From Anabaena sphaerica FACHB-251 (GTDB taxonomy: Bacteria > Cyanobacteriota > Cyanobacteriia > Cyanobacteriales > Nostocaceae), in NCBI RefSeq assembly GCF_014696825.1, contig NZ_JACJQU010000026.1, forward strand, positions 1-64,000: a stretch of 64,000 bases of DNA. Direction: 5' to 3'. A program made the position numbers and the translations under genes. The notes beneath the pieces were generated by a model. It did not search any database. It saw nothing but the letters and a program-made list of their open reading frames with translations, and was not told the origin of the DNA. Position 1 is the stretch's first letter, and each line of letters begins with the position of its first letter. Below, one piece after another: positions 9,814 through 19,382 of the stretch.

Positions 9814-10698
9814 ATGATTAAAAGCCCTCTTCGTTATCCTGGTGGTAAATCAAGAGCAATTCAGCAAATCCTTACATATTTGCCAGAAAGCTTTGCAGAA
9901 TTTAGAGAACCTTTTGTTGGTGGTGGTTCAGTTTTTATTTACTTAAAACAAAAATATCCTAACTTAAAGATTTCTATTAACGATTTAAACAGAGAATTAT
10001 TTCTGTTTTGGCATTTTGCTCAATCTGATTTATCGAAATTAGTTTCAGAAATTCGTCATATTAAAGAAAAGTGTCAAGATGGTAAATTACTCTTTTCAAA
10101 ATTAGTCAGTGTGGATGTCAACACTTTATCAGATTTAGAAAGAGCAGTACGATTTTTTGTTCTCAACAGAATTACATTTTCTGGTACGATAGAATCAGGG
10201 GGTTTTTCTCTAGAATCTTTTCATACTAGATTTACTACTTCATCAATTGATCGTCTTGAGAAATTAGGAAAAATATTAACACAAGATATTAAAATTACTA
10301 ATTTAGATTATAGTCAAATTTTGCATACAGATGGGCAGGATGTATTTATATTTTTAGATCCTCCATATTTTAAAGCTGAAAAATCTAAATTATATGGAAA
10401 AAGAGGAAATTTACATACTGGTTTTGATCATTTAAGATTTGCAGAGGTTTTAAAAGAATGCCCTCACCAGTGGCTAGTTACCTATGATGATTCACCCGAA
10501 ATTAGAGATAATTTTCAATGGGCAAATATTTATGAATGGGAATTACAGTATGGGATGAATAACTATAAACAAAAAGGTGCTGCTAAAGGGAAAGAACTAT
10601 TCATCAGTAATTATGAAGTTAAACGCAATTTAGAACCAACTCAAAAAAATTACAATTTGACTACTAATTCAGTCTGGCAATTAAGTCTGGAAATATAA
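9814..10698 (+). CDS. DNA adenine methyltransferase, Dam family
   Basis: A 294-residue N6-adenine methyltransferase. The N-terminal LRYPGGKS and EPFVGGGSVF segments form the SAM-binding motif as in Dam/DpnM enzymes, and the catalytic DPPY tetrad is at residues 182-185. It would protect host DNA from the endonuclease encoded immediately upstream. The stop codon (10696-10698) coincides with the first bases of a MITE-like inverted repeat, so the C-terminal end may have been set by that element. Confidence 0.88.
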   Translation: MIKSPLRYPGGKSRAIQQILTYLPESFAEFREPFVGGGSVFIYLKQKYPNLKISINDLNRELFLFWHFAQSDLSKLVSEIRHIKEKCQDGKLLFSKLVSVDVNTLSDLERAVRFFVLNRITFSGTIESGGFSLESFHTRFTTSSIDRLEKLGKILTQDIKITNLDYSQILHTDGQDVFIFLDPPYFKAEKSKLYGKRGNLHTGFDHLRFAEVLKECPHQWLVTYDDSPEIRDNFQWANIYEWELQYGMNNYKQKGAAKGKELFISNYEVKRNLEPTQKNYNLTTNSVWQLSLEI

Positions 10699-10818
10699 GT
10701 AAGTGGGCGTTAAAAATTGTCGTTATGACAAGGGAACAGGGAACAGGGAACAGGGAAGAAGGTTTTGGTGAATTTACTTTTTGTTACATACTTCGGTTTT
10801 TTCCCGCCGACTTACTTA
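10696..10818. mobile_element. MITE-like element with TAAGTAAGT ends
   Basis: Imperfect terminal inverted repeats TAAGTAAGTGGGCG (10696-10709) and CGCCGACTTACTTA (10805-10818) enclose a 123-bp non-coding segment. It contains three AGGGAAC heptamers (10731-10751). No transposase is encoded, so it could only be mobilised in trans. Confidence 0.65.
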
Positions 10819-10925
10819 ATTTTCATCATTTTTGTGTATTTGCAGGAAACAAAAATATTCATCTAAATCGAAAAATCCCCATTTTTCGGTAGGATTACTC
10901 ACAGCGTAATTAAAAAACCCCAACC

Positions 10926-11981
10926 ATGACAAACTTACCAGATCCTACTACTTGGTCAAACCTACTCAAACAATTATTAGAACGCCAATCATTATCCCGC
11001 AGCCAAGCCGCAGAACTGATGCAAGGATGGATAAACGAAACCATTCCCCCAGAATTATCAGGAGCAATTTTAACAGCACTGCACTTCAAAGGCGTTTCTG
11101 CTGAAGAATTAACAGGAATGGCTGAAGTATTAAAATCTCTGTCCATCAAGACTACTGGAGACAATACCCAATCACAGATCCCCCTGGTTGATACCTGTGG
11201 AACTGGTGGTGATGGGGCATCAACTTTTAATATTTCCACAGCAGTCGCCTTTGTCACCGCTGCTGCTGGTGTACCTGTAGCTAAACATGGCAGCCGTTCC
11301 GCCTCCAGTCTAACCGGAAGTGCTGACGTTTTAGAAGCTTTAGGCGTGAACTTGAATGCAGCCAGCGACAAAGTACAAGCAGCAGTAGAAGCAGTGGGAA
11401 TTACCTTTTTATTCGCTCCTGGTTGGCATCCTGCGCTTAAAGCCGTTGCACCGTTGCGGCGAAATTTAAAAGTGCGGACAGTGTTTAACTTACTTGGACC
11501 CTTAGTAAATCCCATGCGTCCCACTGGCCAGGTGATTGGGGTATTTGATCCCAAATTAATCGAAACTATCGCTCAAGCCTTAAACCAGTTGGGAACGGAA
11601 AAGGCAATTGTATTACATGGGAGAGAAAAATTAGATGAAGCGGGGTTAGGGGATATAACTGATTTGGCGGTTTTATCTGATGGGAAAGTGCAGTTAACCA
11701 CCCTCAATCCTGAAGAGGTAGGTGTCACAGCAGCACCGATTACAGCCCTCAAGGGTGGGGATGTGCAAGAAAATGCCGAAATTCTCACCAACGTACTCCA
11801 AGGAAAAGGAACTCAAGCCCAGCAGGATGCTGTGGCGCTCAATGCTTCTTTAGCGTTGCAAGTAGCGGGTGTAGTTCCCTTATTCAACCATGCTCAAGGT
11901 GTGAGTATGGCTAAGGAAATTCTACAAAGCGGTAGCCCCTGGACAAAGTTGGCACAGTTAGTTGAATTCCTGGGGGATTAG
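10926..11981 (+). CDS. trpD: Anthranilate phosphoribosyltransferase
   Basis: The enzyme joins anthranilate and PRPP in tryptophan synthesis. The 351-residue length is normal. The PRPP-binding GTGGD loop lies in [11 protein letters not shown] near residue 91, followed by the family-typical KHGSRSASS and later [11 protein letters not shown] segments. It is not in a trp operon here, as is usual in cyanobacteria. Its last 71 bp overlap the 3' end of the convergent aspartyl protease gene. Confidence 0.95.
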   Translation: MTNLPDPTTWSNLLKQLLERQSLSRSQAAELMQGWINETIPPELSGAILTALHFKGVSAEELTGMAEVLKSLSIKTTGDNTQSQIPLVDTCGTGGDGASTFNISTAVAFVTAAAGVPVAKHGSRSASSLTGSADVLEALGVNLNAASDKVQAAVEAVGITFLFAPGWHPALKAVAPLRRNLKVRTVFNLLGPLVNPMRPTGQVIGVFDPKLIETIAQALNQLGTEKAIVLHGREKLDEAGLGDITDLAVLSDGKVQLTTLNPEEVGVTAAPITALKGGDVQENAEILTNVLQGKGTQAQQDAVALNASLALQVAGVVPLFNHAQGVSMAKEILQSGSPWTKLAQLVEFLGD

Positions 11982-12966
11982 CTTCTGAGTGGGCTTGGGG
12001 ACGAAATTCTACAACATTACGCTTGATAGTAACGTCATAGTTACCAAAAAAGTCATGTCCTAACAATCCTGTTTCTAATTCTACACCTGCGATCGCCACA
12101 GGAACTTTACTCACCATCACCCCGCCAACTTCCATCGAATCCAGATAGCCAACCGGAAATTCCACCGCTTTAGAACTAACTGTGTTGGCTTTGGCAATTC
12201 CCACAGGCACTACACCTAAAGCCTGTGCTATCTCTTGAGTAATCACAGTACCACTAGCTCCCGTATCCACAATCATCTCAAATCGCTGTCTACCATTAAA
12301 GGTAACTTCGACAATGGGAGTACCACCAACTCGCCGCTTAATCGGTGCTATAAATACCTGATTATTGTGGGCGAGGATTTCCGATGAAGGGAAAATCGGC
12401 TGTGGTGGTGGTAGTGGTTGTAATTGTCTAGTAGGAGTGGGAGTTGAATAACGTTGTATTTTGGGTTGTGGTTGGGGAACGGCAACAACTACCTGTTGAT
12501 CCGGTACTACTGGAGATGCTAAGGTACTGGGGTTAGCTTTCTGTTTAGCTAATTTAATTTGACGCTGGTATTCGGCGATTTTTCTTTGAGCAAAGGGAAA
12601 ATTAGGACTATCTCGCCGTACCTGTTCCATGAGAGCGATCGCATCCTCAAACCTACTCGTCACCAAATTCCAATCATCTGGAGATTGAGCAGATTGACTG
12701 ATACTCACAGCACCAGTAGCTTTATCCAGCGCCAATTCTAAAGCACTTGGTTCTGTACTGTGTTCTACTTCTGGTTTTGGGTTGGCAGGTAATGACGCTG
12801 GTTGCTTAGTTGGCGGCTGTATTGCAGCCAAATTACCAACAGGTACAGATGGCTGACCATTACCAGTCGCCGTTGTCTGTTTGTTGTCACTACAGCCAAC
12901 AGTCAAAACCGCTAGACTACCAGAAAAAAAAATTAGGGCTGCGCGGGATAAATAAAACTTAAGCAT
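11911..12966 (-). CDS. Retropepsin-like aspartyl protease, probable lipoprotein
   Basis: A product of 351 residues from the chosen ATG at 12966; a longer in-frame start 17 codons upstream would bury the signal peptide. The N-terminus is hydrophobic and ends in TVGC, a lipobox-like site. A Pro/Gln-rich linker follows. The C-terminal domain has a retropepsin signature, [12 protein letters not shown], with one DTG, so an active enzyme would be a dimer. Such single-DTG proteins are common in cyanobacteria and often carry N-terminal repeats. The 3' end overlaps trpD by 71 bp on the other strand. Confidence 0.78.
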   Translation of the reverse strand: MLKFYLSRAALIFFSGSLAVLTVGCSDNKQTTATGNGQPSVPVGNLAAIQPPTKQPASLPANPKPEVEHSTEPSALELALDKATGAVSISQSAQSPDDWNLVTSRFEDAIALMEQVRRDSPNFPFAQRKIAEYQRQIKLAKQKANPSTLASPVVPDQQVVVAVPQPQPKIQRYSTPTPTRQLQPLPPPQPIFPSSEILAHNNQVFIAPIKRRVGGTPIVEVTFNGRQRFEMIVDTGASGTVITQEIAQALGVVPVGIAKANTVSSKAVEFPVGYLDSMEVGGVMVSKVPVAIAGVELETGLLGHDFFGNYDVTIKRNVVEFRPQAHSEANPPGIQLTVPTLSRGYRFVEFP

Positions 12967-13162
12967 AATAACTTTCAGGTTAACCGCCCTGGCTCTCTCC
13001 AAGTGTAGCGCCCCCACCCAATTAAAGATGGTTCAGGTTTAATGATTTAATTGATTATTTAACCCAAGTTGCTGATTATAAATGTTTTTACATAGCATAA
13101 GAAACGGTTTTAGTGGTGGATTGGGGATTGGGAAGATATGAATTCATAATTCAGAAAACTCC

Positions 13163-13204
13163 TGCTCCCTGCTCCCTGCTCCTTGCTCCCTGCTCCCTGC
13201 TCCC
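13163..13204. repeat. Tandem heptamer (TGCTCCC), six copies
   Basis: Six units, one with a single substitution, lie directly upstream of carA and end 26 bp before its ATG. They are STRR-type repeats and not part of the protein. Confidence 0.9.
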
Positions 13205-13230
13205 TGCCCATTCCCTATTCCCTATTATTT

Positions 13231-14388
13231 ATGTCCCTATCTGATCCAATACCCGCTCTACTTGTCCTAGCTGATGGTACAACTTATCGCGGTTGGTCTT
13301 TCGGTGCGATGGGAACCGCTATCGGCGAAGTTGTGTTTAATACGGGGATGACTGGATATCAAGAAGTGTTGACAGATCCCAGTTATACAGGTCAAATCGT
13401 TATTTTTACCTATCCCGAATTAGGAAATACTGGCGTTAATCCCGAAGATGAGGAATCAACAAAACCTCATGTTAAGGGAGCGATCGCTCGCAATATCTGT
13501 CACAAACCCAGTAACTGGCGGTCTACACAATCTTTACCAGACTACCTCAAGCAGCACCAAGTCCCCGGTATCTTTGGCATCGACACCCGCGCCCTCACCC
13601 GCAAAATTAGGATGTATGGGGCTATGAATGGTGGTATTTCTACCTCTATACTAGATGAGGCTGAATTATTAGAACTGGTGCAAGCTGCTCCCAACATGAC
13701 AGGATTAAATCTGGTGCGGGATGTCACCACCTCAGCAGTTTATGAATGGTCTCAAGCTACCACCGCTGATTGGGAATTCAACCCAGAGGCTGTGGCCAAG
13801 ATTGGCGAAACTTTTACTGTTGTTGCCCTAGACTTTGGTGTAAAACGCAATATCTTGCGGCGTTTGGCTAGTTATGGCTGTCGGGTGATAGTTGTCCCTG
13901 CCAATACACCACCCGATGAAATCCTTAAATACAATCCAGATGGGATTTTTCTTTCCAACGGCCCTGGTGATCCAGCCGCAGTCACAGAAGGAATTAGCAC
14001 AGCTAAAGCACTGCTAGAAAGTCAAAAACCCATGTTTGGTATTTGTATGGGACACCAAATTTTGGGTCATGCTTTGGGAGCAGAAACCTTTAAACTTAAA
14101 TTTGGGCATCGTGGTTTAAATCAGCCTGCGGGATTACAACAACGGGTAGAAATTACCAGCCAAAACCACAGTTTTGCTATTGATCCGGATTCATTACCAT
14201 CAGCAGTGGTAGAGGTTAGTCATCTGAACTTAAACGATCGCACCGTTGCTGGGGTACGTCACAAGTCTCTACCTGTCTTTTCTGTACAGTATCACCCAGA
14301 GGCTAGTCCCGGACCCCACGATGCTGATTACTTGTTTGAGCAATTTGTGCTAGAAATGCAAACAGCACGTCAAACTGCGATCGCTTAA
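13231..14388 (+). CDS. carA: Carbamoyl-phosphate synthase small subunit
   Basis: The glutaminase subunit supplies ammonia to CarB for carbamoyl phosphate, feeding arginine and pyrimidine synthesis. It has 385 residues from the ATG at 13231; the frame stays open upstream only through heptamer repeats, so that extension is discarded. The class I glutamine amidotransferase nucleophile Cys lies in FGICMGHQ near residue 272, and the catalytic His in [10 protein letters not shown] near residue 353. carB is not nearby, which is usual in cyanobacteria. Confidence 0.96.
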   Translation: MSLSDPIPALLVLADGTTYRGWSFGAMGTAIGEVVFNTGMTGYQEVLTDPSYTGQIVIFTYPELGNTGVNPEDEESTKPHVKGAIARNICHKPSNWRSTQSLPDYLKQHQVPGIFGIDTRALTRKIRMYGAMNGGISTSILDEAELLELVQAAPNMTGLNLVRDVTTSAVYEWSQATTADWEFNPEAVAKIGETFTVVALDFGVKRNILRRLASYGCRVIVVPANTPPDEILKYNPDGIFLSNGPGDPAAVTEGISTAKALLESQKPMFGICMGHQILGHALGAETFKLKFGHRGLNQPAGLQQRVEITSQNHSFAIDPDSLPSAVVEVSHLNLNDRTVAGVRHKSLPVFSVQYHPEASPGPHDADYLFEQFVLEMQTARQTAIA

Positions 14389-14408
14389 GTTAATCAACAG
14401 TAAAAATT

Positions 14409-14511
14409 GGTAATGGGTAATGGGTAATTGGTAATTGGTAATGGGTAATGGGTAATGGGTAAAAGTCTTTCCCAGCCCCCAATCCCCAGTCCCCAATCCC
14501 CAATCCCCAAC
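14409..14511. repeat. Two adjoining heptamer arrays
   Basis: Eight GGTAAT(G/T)-type units run from 14409 to 14464. A second C-rich array of CCCCAAT/CCCCAGT units runs from 14471 to 14511. Together they fill most of the gap between carA and the STAS gene. Confidence 0.9.
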
Positions 14512-14570
14512 CTAGACAACTTACGTCAAAACCATCTATACTTGAGCGTTTACTTTCAGTCAAGAGGACG

Positions 14571-14576
14571 AGGAGG
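14571..14576 (+). promoter_or_regulatory. Strong Shine-Dalgarno AGGAGG before a non-standard start
   Basis: A perfect AGGAGG lies 5 bases before the ATT codon at 14582. No ATG, GTG or TTG in the STAS frame lies between the upstream in-frame stop and the conserved domain, so this site decides the start. Confidence 0.65.
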
Positions 14577-14581
14577 GAGTT

Positions 14582-14944
14582 ATTGCTGAACCACTGAATC
14601 TAACCGTAAGCCTGAGAGGTACTCGCGAAGTCCGGGATAACTGCCAGCTATTCCGCCTCACAGGTCTGTTAGACGCTTTTTCTGAGCCTACATTTCGCAA
14701 GGTACTGTCTGGTAAGATTGAGGAAGGTCCAAAGCACATAATTCTGGATCTCTCACAAATCGACTTTGTTGATAGCTCTGGTTTGGGTGCGCTGGTACAA
14801 CTAGCCAAGCAAGCTCAAAACGCCGAAGGTACTTTGCAAATTGTCACCAATGCCCGCGTTACTCAAACAGTCAAGCTTGTTCGCTTGGAGAAGTTTCTCT
14901 CCCTGCAAACCACAGTTGAAACGGCTCTAGACAACATCAAGTAG
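14582..14944 (+). CDS. STAS-domain protein (anti-sigma factor antagonist type), ATT start
   Basis: A 120-codon frame encodes a STAS domain. The typical core is seen: LFRLTGLLDAFSEPTFRK, then IILDLSQIDFVDSSGLGAL, with the phosphorylatable Ser in DSSGLG. SpoIIAA/RsbV-type proteins bind an anti-sigma factor when this Ser is unphosphorylated. The frame has a TGA 16 codons upstream of the ATT and no canonical start before the domain. An AGGAGG sits 5 bases before ATT GCT GAA, so I infer initiation at ATT. A sequencing error (ATG read as ATT) is the main alternative. No anti-sigma kinase is adjacent. Confidence 0.85.
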   Translation: MAEPLNLTVSLRGTREVRDNCQLFRLTGLLDAFSEPTFRKVLSGKIEEGPKHIILDLSQIDFVDSSGLGALVQLAKQAQNAEGTLQIVTNARVTQTVKLVRLEKFLSLQTTVETALDNIK

Positions 14945-15323
14945 TCTTGATTGCTTGATCACAGAAAATCAATTTGGCTATCCAAATGATCAAGAGGAAG
15001 GTGAGGAAGATGAAGAAGATATTTATATTTGACGAAAAGTAAAAACAACATTAGGGTTAAACCTTGATGGATTTACTAGAGGTGCTTTGACTACACCTTT
15101 AAGAGTCCGTTTTGCGGCTACTTAAGAATCCCCGTACCTTTAGATCGGGGAGAAGTCAAGACTTCTCCATCTTCCTCATCTCCCCAATTAAAAATATATA
15201 TAGTTTCAGTAATATTTGTTAGTGTTGAATATGCTAGGTATGGTATGATGGCATACTGCACAAAAAATAAATGTTCGTAAAGATAATCTTCCCAATGTTA
15301 ATAGGTCAAGGAATGATGAACAG
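14945..15323. other. 379-bp gap with palindrome resembling an IS200/IS605 right end
   Basis: No convincing gene. Around 15133-15151 a hairpin CCCCG...CGGGG is followed by GAGAAGTCAA, which resembles the right end of cyanobacterial IS200/IS605 (TnpB) elements. GA-rich and CT-rich tracts flank it (14989-15021 and 15161-15184) and are partly complementary. Confidence 0.35.
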
Positions 15324-15803
15324 GTGAACCCCAAGGAGGAAGAAGCTAAAAATGGAGGAGATGAAACTGCGAACCGAGATTCATCTGACATTCCAGCATT
15401 GTTGGTAAACACCACGCAAATACCCCAACCAATATCCCAGGCACAAGTACAACAAATTTCTCCTGCTGCCTTAGCCTACTTGGGGGACGCAATTTACGAA
15501 CTGTATGTTAGAATGTTTTTCCTGTGGCCACAGCAAAGGCCAGAAATTTACCATCGTTTGGTAGTGGCGCAGGTCAGAGCAGAAACACAAGCCCTACATT
15601 TGCGATCGCTGACTCCGCATTTAAGGAGTAACGAGTTAGAAATTGTCCGCCGAGGTCGCAATGCTGCCACAGGCCGACCTAAGCGACTTAATCCGGAAAT
15701 TTATCAACAGGCAACTAGTCTAGAAACTTTAGTTGGCTATCTATATCTCACTGATTACCCCCGTTTAACAGAACTGTTGCAAAAACTCCATCTAGAGAAA
15801 TAG
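15324..15803 (+). CDS. mrnC: Mini-ribonuclease III
   Basis: A dimeric RNase III catalytic domain without a dsRNA-binding domain, which matures the ends of 23S rRNA. The product is 159 residues with a GTG start; nearby ATGs are out of frame. The family signature is seen in ALAYLGDAIYELYVR and later in TSLETLVGYLYL, which carry the acidic metal ligands. The first 40 or so residues are polar and probably disordered, and the true start could be slightly later. It is followed by an rRNA methylase gene on the same strand, suggesting a shared role in ribosome maturation. Confidence 0.88.
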   Translation: MNPKEEEAKNGGDETANRDSSDIPALLVNTTQIPQPISQAQVQQISPAALAYLGDAIYELYVRMFFLWPQQRPEIYHRLVVAQVRAETQALHLRSLTPHLRSNELEIVRRGRNAATGRPKRLNPEIYQQATSLETLVGYLYLTDYPRLTELLQKLHLEK

Positions 15804-15899
15804 TGAGTAGCTCAATCTCCCGATAGGAAAAACAGTTGTAATGGTTCATTAAATTGAGGGAATCGCTATGAACACCCATTTCCTAAACTCTATAATCTC

Positions 15900-16883
15900 A
15901 TGACTAACCAACCAAGAAAAATCAATCACGCTGGCGAAGCAAAACGTGGGCAACCCATAAAAATTAAGGGTAAGCGCGTTATTGCTAATCCTATTCGTCA
16001 TCAAAGCAAGGCAGAAGTTAAACCCATCTCTCGTAAACCACGCCCATCTCACAATTCTTACCAGCCACCCCTAGAGATCCAATCGACAGAAGAAAGCGAA
16101 AGCGAAAGCGATCTTATCTACGGTCGTCATTCGGTACTAAGTGCATTAGAAAATCAACGTAATCTCAACCGTCTCTGGATTACTACTCGTCTACGCTACG
16201 ATCCTCGATTTCATCATTTAATTCTCCAAGCCAAAGATCATGGCACGGTTATAGATGAAGTTGAACCCAGGCGTTTAGACCAAATCACTAACGGGGCTAA
16301 TCACCAAGGTATAGCAGCCCAAACTGCTCCTTACGCCTACATGGAATTAGATGATTTGATCACTCAGGCAAAATCAGTCACTGAACCGGTTATAGTTGTC
16401 GCTGATGGTATCACTGATCCTCACAACTTGGGGGCAATTATTCGCACAGCTGAAGCAATAGGCGCTCAAGGATTAGTAATTCCCCAAAGAAGGGCTTCGG
16501 GGATCACTTCGACTGTTGTTAAGGTGGCGGCAGGTGCTTTAGAAAACTTTTCTGTAGCCAGAGTCGTTAATCTCAGCCGAGCTTTAGAACAACTCAAAGA
16601 AGCTGGTTTTTGGATATACGGAACAGCAGCTACTGGTAGTGAACCTCTACATACAGTAAAATTTAGCGGACCTGTCGTTTTGGTAATTGGTGCTGAAGGT
16701 GAAGGTCTGAGTATGTTGACACAACGATCCTGTGATGTTTTAGTTTCAATACCCTTACAGGGTAAGACTCCTAGCCTAAATGCCTCAGTGGCATCCGGGA
16801 TGGCGCTTTATGAAATTTATCGCCAACGGTCGTTAAATACCCATTATCTTGATAAATTACACACATTTTCTTTGAAAAAATAA
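15900..16883 (+). CDS. rlmB: 23S rRNA (guanosine-2'-O-)-methyltransferase, SpoU/TrmH family
   Basis: A SPOUT-fold enzyme that methylates the ribose of a guanosine in 23S rRNA. About 75 basic, low-complexity N-terminal residues (including an ESESES run) precede the substrate-binding domain, starting at [11 protein letters not shown]. The catalytic domain has motif 1, [14 protein letters not shown], and the knot motifs [10 protein letters not shown] and [15 protein letters not shown]. The N-terminal extension is typical of cyanobacterial members. It lies about 100 bp after Mini-III on the same strand. Confidence 0.92.
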   Translation: MTNQPRKINHAGEAKRGQPIKIKGKRVIANPIRHQSKAEVKPISRKPRPSHNSYQPPLEIQSTEESESESDLIYGRHSVLSALENQRNLNRLWITTRLRYDPRFHHLILQAKDHGTVIDEVEPRRLDQITNGANHQGIAAQTAPYAYMELDDLITQAKSVTEPVIVVADGITDPHNLGAIIRTAEAIGAQGLVIPQRRASGITSTVVKVAAGALENFSVARVVNLSRALEQLKEAGFWIYGTAATGSEPLHTVKFSGPVVLVIGAEGEGLSMLTQRSCDVLVSIPLQGKTPSLNASVASGMALYEIYRQRSLNTHYLDKLHTFSLKK

Positions 16884-16971
16884 AACTAAAAGAGTATAAA
16901 GAAATGTAAAACAGAATCAATCCAACATATTCTTTAACACCCGGTAAGACGTTTATAAATTGGTGAAAACC

Positions 16972-17274
16972 ATGAAAACTATTTGGCATAACCTTAAGGA
17001 AGGGCTGATTAGCGTATCTAACGGTCTCGGCTTGGCTTGGTGGGTAGAGATTGTCACCCAGAATCCTAGTTGTACCTATTACTTCGGTCCATTTTTAAGT
17101 TCTGTGGATGCAACCTTGGCCAGCAAGGGCTACTTAGAAGATTTAGAAATCGAAGGAGCGCAAGGAATTATAGTCAATGTCAAGCGGTGCAAACCTTATG
17201 TTTTAACCATTGCTGAAGACCTGGGGGAAAGGATTGACCGTAAAGTAAAGCCTGCCTTTAGCGGTCAAATGTAG
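16972..17274 (+). CDS. DUF1816 protein
   Basis: A 100-residue protein of the cyanobacterial DUF1816 family, judged by WWVEIVTQNPSCTYYFGPF and the conserved spacing through GYLEDLEIEGA. Members often occur near phycobilisome genes and include small linker-like proteins, but the function is not established. The ATG at 16972 is preferred over in-frame TTG/GTG codons just upstream. Confidence 0.8.
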   Translation: MKTIWHNLKEGLISVSNGLGLAWWVEIVTQNPSCTYYFGPFLSSVDATLASKGYLEDLEIEGAQGIIVNVKRCKPYVLTIAEDLGERIDRKVKPAFSGQM

Positions 17275-17346
17275 CACAAATCCATAGGCTGTCATCGTTC
17301 CTGGGTTAATTCTGGCAACGATGGCCAACATCCCAACCCTTCGGGA

Positions 17347-17374
17347 AGTCAAAAGTCAAAAGTCAAAAGTCAAA
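17347..17374. repeat. Tandem heptamer (AGTCAAA), four copies
   Basis: Four perfect AGTCAAA units lie in the gap between convergent genes. STRR type. Confidence 0.9.
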
Positions 17375-17408
17375 AAGTTTTTGAACTAATGACTCCTGAT
17401 TTCCTTTT

Positions 17409-18236
17409 TTAATCTTGAATTACCTGTGGATGTGCTTCTAACCAACTGTCGATATCCCATAGCAACTGCTGGGGAATTTCCCAGGGGAAAAGATGGGCAG
17501 TATTGGGGTAGCATTGCCAGTGGGAGTTTTTGAGATGCCGTGCTGTTTCTAAACTGGAATCAGCAGTAATGTGGCGGTCTTGCGACCCAGCAAGTACCAA
17601 ACTCGGACATTGGATTTTTTCCAAGTCTGGAAGTCGATTATACCCAGCTTTAATGGCGCTATATAGAGCGCGAGTAGCATGGGGAGAAGTTTGTAAATAA
17701 GCTTGTACAGCTTCCCTAGCAATGTAACCGTAAGCTGTGGGTGTATGTTGCTGGATTAAATAGCGAAAGAGCGATCGCTTGCCAAAAGTTTCAATATTCC
17801 AAGACCAACCAGGTTTGATATAGTTCAATATTCCCGCTACACCAGTATAAACATTATCCTGCCAAGAGATAGGCGGATGATTTCCCCAAGGTCTAGCTGA
17901 GGTTGCTACCAAAATCAGTCCTGTGACGCGCTGTGGTAAACGCAGTGCTAATTCCATCGCCAAAATTCCCCCCAGCGACCATCCCAATACTAGACATTTA
18001 TCAATCTGAAAGCGGTCTAGGAGGGCTTCTAAATCGTCCAAATGGTCTTGCATAGCAAAATTGCCATTGCAGCGACTTTTACCGTATCCGCGCAAATCTG
18101 GGGCAAAGGTTTGGAAGCGTTTTGATAAATGATCAGTGAAAACAGAAAGATTACGGCCAGCACCGGGATGACCGTGTAAACCGAGTATGGGAAATCCTTG
18201 TCCTTGGATGTAAACGTTAAGAGGTTTATAATTCAT
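17409..18236 (-). CDS. Alpha/beta-fold hydrolase
   Basis: A 275-residue alpha/beta hydrolase. The nucleophile elbow is LGWSLGG with Ser87. An oxyanion-hole HG motif is in GLHGHPG. The acid is probably the Asp in AGSQDRH, and the base the His in NTAHLFPWE. The family includes esterases, lipases and small-molecule hydrolases; the substrate cannot be inferred. No neighbours suggest a pathway. Confidence 0.85.
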   Translation of the reverse strand: MNYKPLNVYIQGQGFPILGLHGHPGAGRNLSVFTDHLSKRFQTFAPDLRGYGKSRCNGNFAMQDHLDDLEALLDRFQIDKCLVLGWSLGGILAMELALRLPQRVTGLILVATSARPWGNHPPISWQDNVYTGVAGILNYIKPGWSWNIETFGKRSLFRYLIQQHTPTAYGYIAREAVQAYLQTSPHATRALYSAIKAGYNRLPDLEKIQCPSLVLAGSQDRHITADSSLETARHLKNSHWQCYPNTAHLFPWEIPQQLLWDIDSWLEAHPQVIQD

Positions 18237-18254
18237 AATTCATAATTTGTAATA

Positions 18255-18407
18255 GGGGAGCATCCCAAATGTATAAATTTATTTTTACCCAATGTCAAAG
18301 GCTAGGAAGAAACGAACCACGAAGGACGCAAAGATCACGAAGGTAAGAGAGTTTCAGAGAGTTTTTGGTGTTGCTGCGGTTATTTTTTCAAAATTGGGAT
18401 GCTCCCT
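18255..18407. mobile_element. MITE-like element with GGGAGCATCCCAA ends
   Basis: Inverted repeats GGGGAGCATCCCAA (18255-18268) and TTGGGATGCTCCCT (18394-18407) flank about 125 bp without a gene. The inside contains an ACCACGAAGGACGCAAAG-type repeat, the same family of sequence that ends the thioesterase gene near 30.7 kb. Confidence 0.7.
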
Positions 18408-18433
18408 GTAATAGTGCTTCCAGTCCCCAATTT

Positions 18434-19141
18434 TCACCGTTCAATATAACCCCAGGCGTAGGTAATCACACACATATTTCTATAGGTTTTATGAGTACCG
18501 TAAGCAACACCAGCTACCTTAAATGCAGGGTTAAAAATGGCTGTTCTATGACCTCGTGAGGGTACACCATCATCAATAATTAACTGCATGACGATATCTT
18601 GACCATTGTTGACACCATAGCTGATATTTTCCCCTGCTGTGTTTAGCCATCTACCATAGCGATTGATGCGAGTAAAAGGGGTACTACCATCGCTACCATC
18701 ATGACCTAAAGCACCTTTTAGACTTTGATCTTTGACATGATCTCTAGCACCTAAAGACATTCCCTTAGATGTTTTTAAAGCACCTACAGGACGGACTGAT
18801 TTGAGAAAAGCGATCGCTTCATCAACTGGTTTAACTCCTTCCTGAGTAATTAAATAGGTATTGTTGGCAAGTTTAACTCTATTACCCTGGAACCGTTTCC
18901 GATAGTTTTCTAGTATCGGTAAATATGACTTAGGATTTGTTCTTACTTTGTTAGTTTCATCAATGACTTTTTGTTCCAAAGGTGAGAGGTAACTAGCTTT
19001 TGCTAACAAAGTTGAATTATCATTTTCTTCAAAAATATCTGTTGTCAATCGTGCTATTAATTGTCCAGATTGCTGCAGTTGATGAGAATAACTATTTATC
19101 AGGGCAATAGACAGTAATAACAAAAATATAAGGTGACGCAT
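18434..19141 (-). CDS. Secreted CAP (SCP/PR1) domain protein
   Basis: A 235-residue protein with an N-terminal signal peptide or anchor ([15 protein letters not shown]). The CAP domain covers about residues 50-235, with [15 protein letters not shown] at its start, [17 protein letters not shown] and AGENISYG in the middle, and [10 protein letters not shown] at the end. Bacterial CAP proteins are extracellular and of mostly unknown function. The gene is monocistronic. Confidence 0.82.
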   Translation of the reverse strand: MRHLIFLLLLSIALINSYSHQLQQSGQLIARLTTDIFEENDNSTLLAKASYLSPLEQKVIDETNKVRTNPKSYLPILENYRKRFQGNRVKLANNTYLITQEGVKPVDEAIAFLKSVRPVGALKTSKGMSLGARDHVKDQSLKGALGHDGSDGSTPFTRINRYGRWLNTAGENISYGVNNGQDIVMQLIIDDGVPSRGHRTAIFNPAFKVAGVAYGTHKTYRNMCVITYAWGYIER

Positions 19142-19172
19142 TCATGACCTCAAAATCTATCTTGACTATCTC

Positions 19173-19294
19173 TATAGCGATCCGATGTGATTTATGAATT
19201 TTTCGTTGAGTTAGGGAACAGGGAACAGGGAACAGGGAAGAAGGATTTCAGTGTGTACTGAGTCTTGTACAAAAATCAAATAGGATTCCTATAG
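19173..19294. mobile_element. MITE-like element, copy A
   Basis: A 122-bp non-coding segment begins TATAGCGATCCGATGTGATT and ends AATCAAATAGGATTCCTATA, forming imperfect inverted ends. It contains four AGGGAAC-type heptamers (one degenerate) and a GTGTACTGAG motif. A second copy with the same order of parts is at 51455-51599. Confidence 0.65.
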
Positions 19295-19382
19295 TTAGGA
19301 ACTCTAGCAAAGTAAATTACCAAATCAGCAGTCAACTATAAATTATTCTGGTGATAGTTGACGGCTGAATGCTTACAGACTA

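Noticed and set aside
10910-11554. 214-codon open frame on the - strand
   Set aside because: It is antisense to trpD, whose protein is clearly conserved; the frame shows no recognisable domain.
13183-13230. N-terminal extension of carA
   Set aside because: It translates the TGCTCCC heptamers; CarA proteins start near the ATG at 13231.
14560-14808. 82-codon open frame on the - strand
   Set aside because: It lies opposite the STAS coding region, which has clear domain conservation on the + strand.
14950-15033. Short acidic frame with a TTG start after the STAS gene
   Set aside because: It is made of a GA-rich repeat-like tract, with no conserved features and a poor start context.
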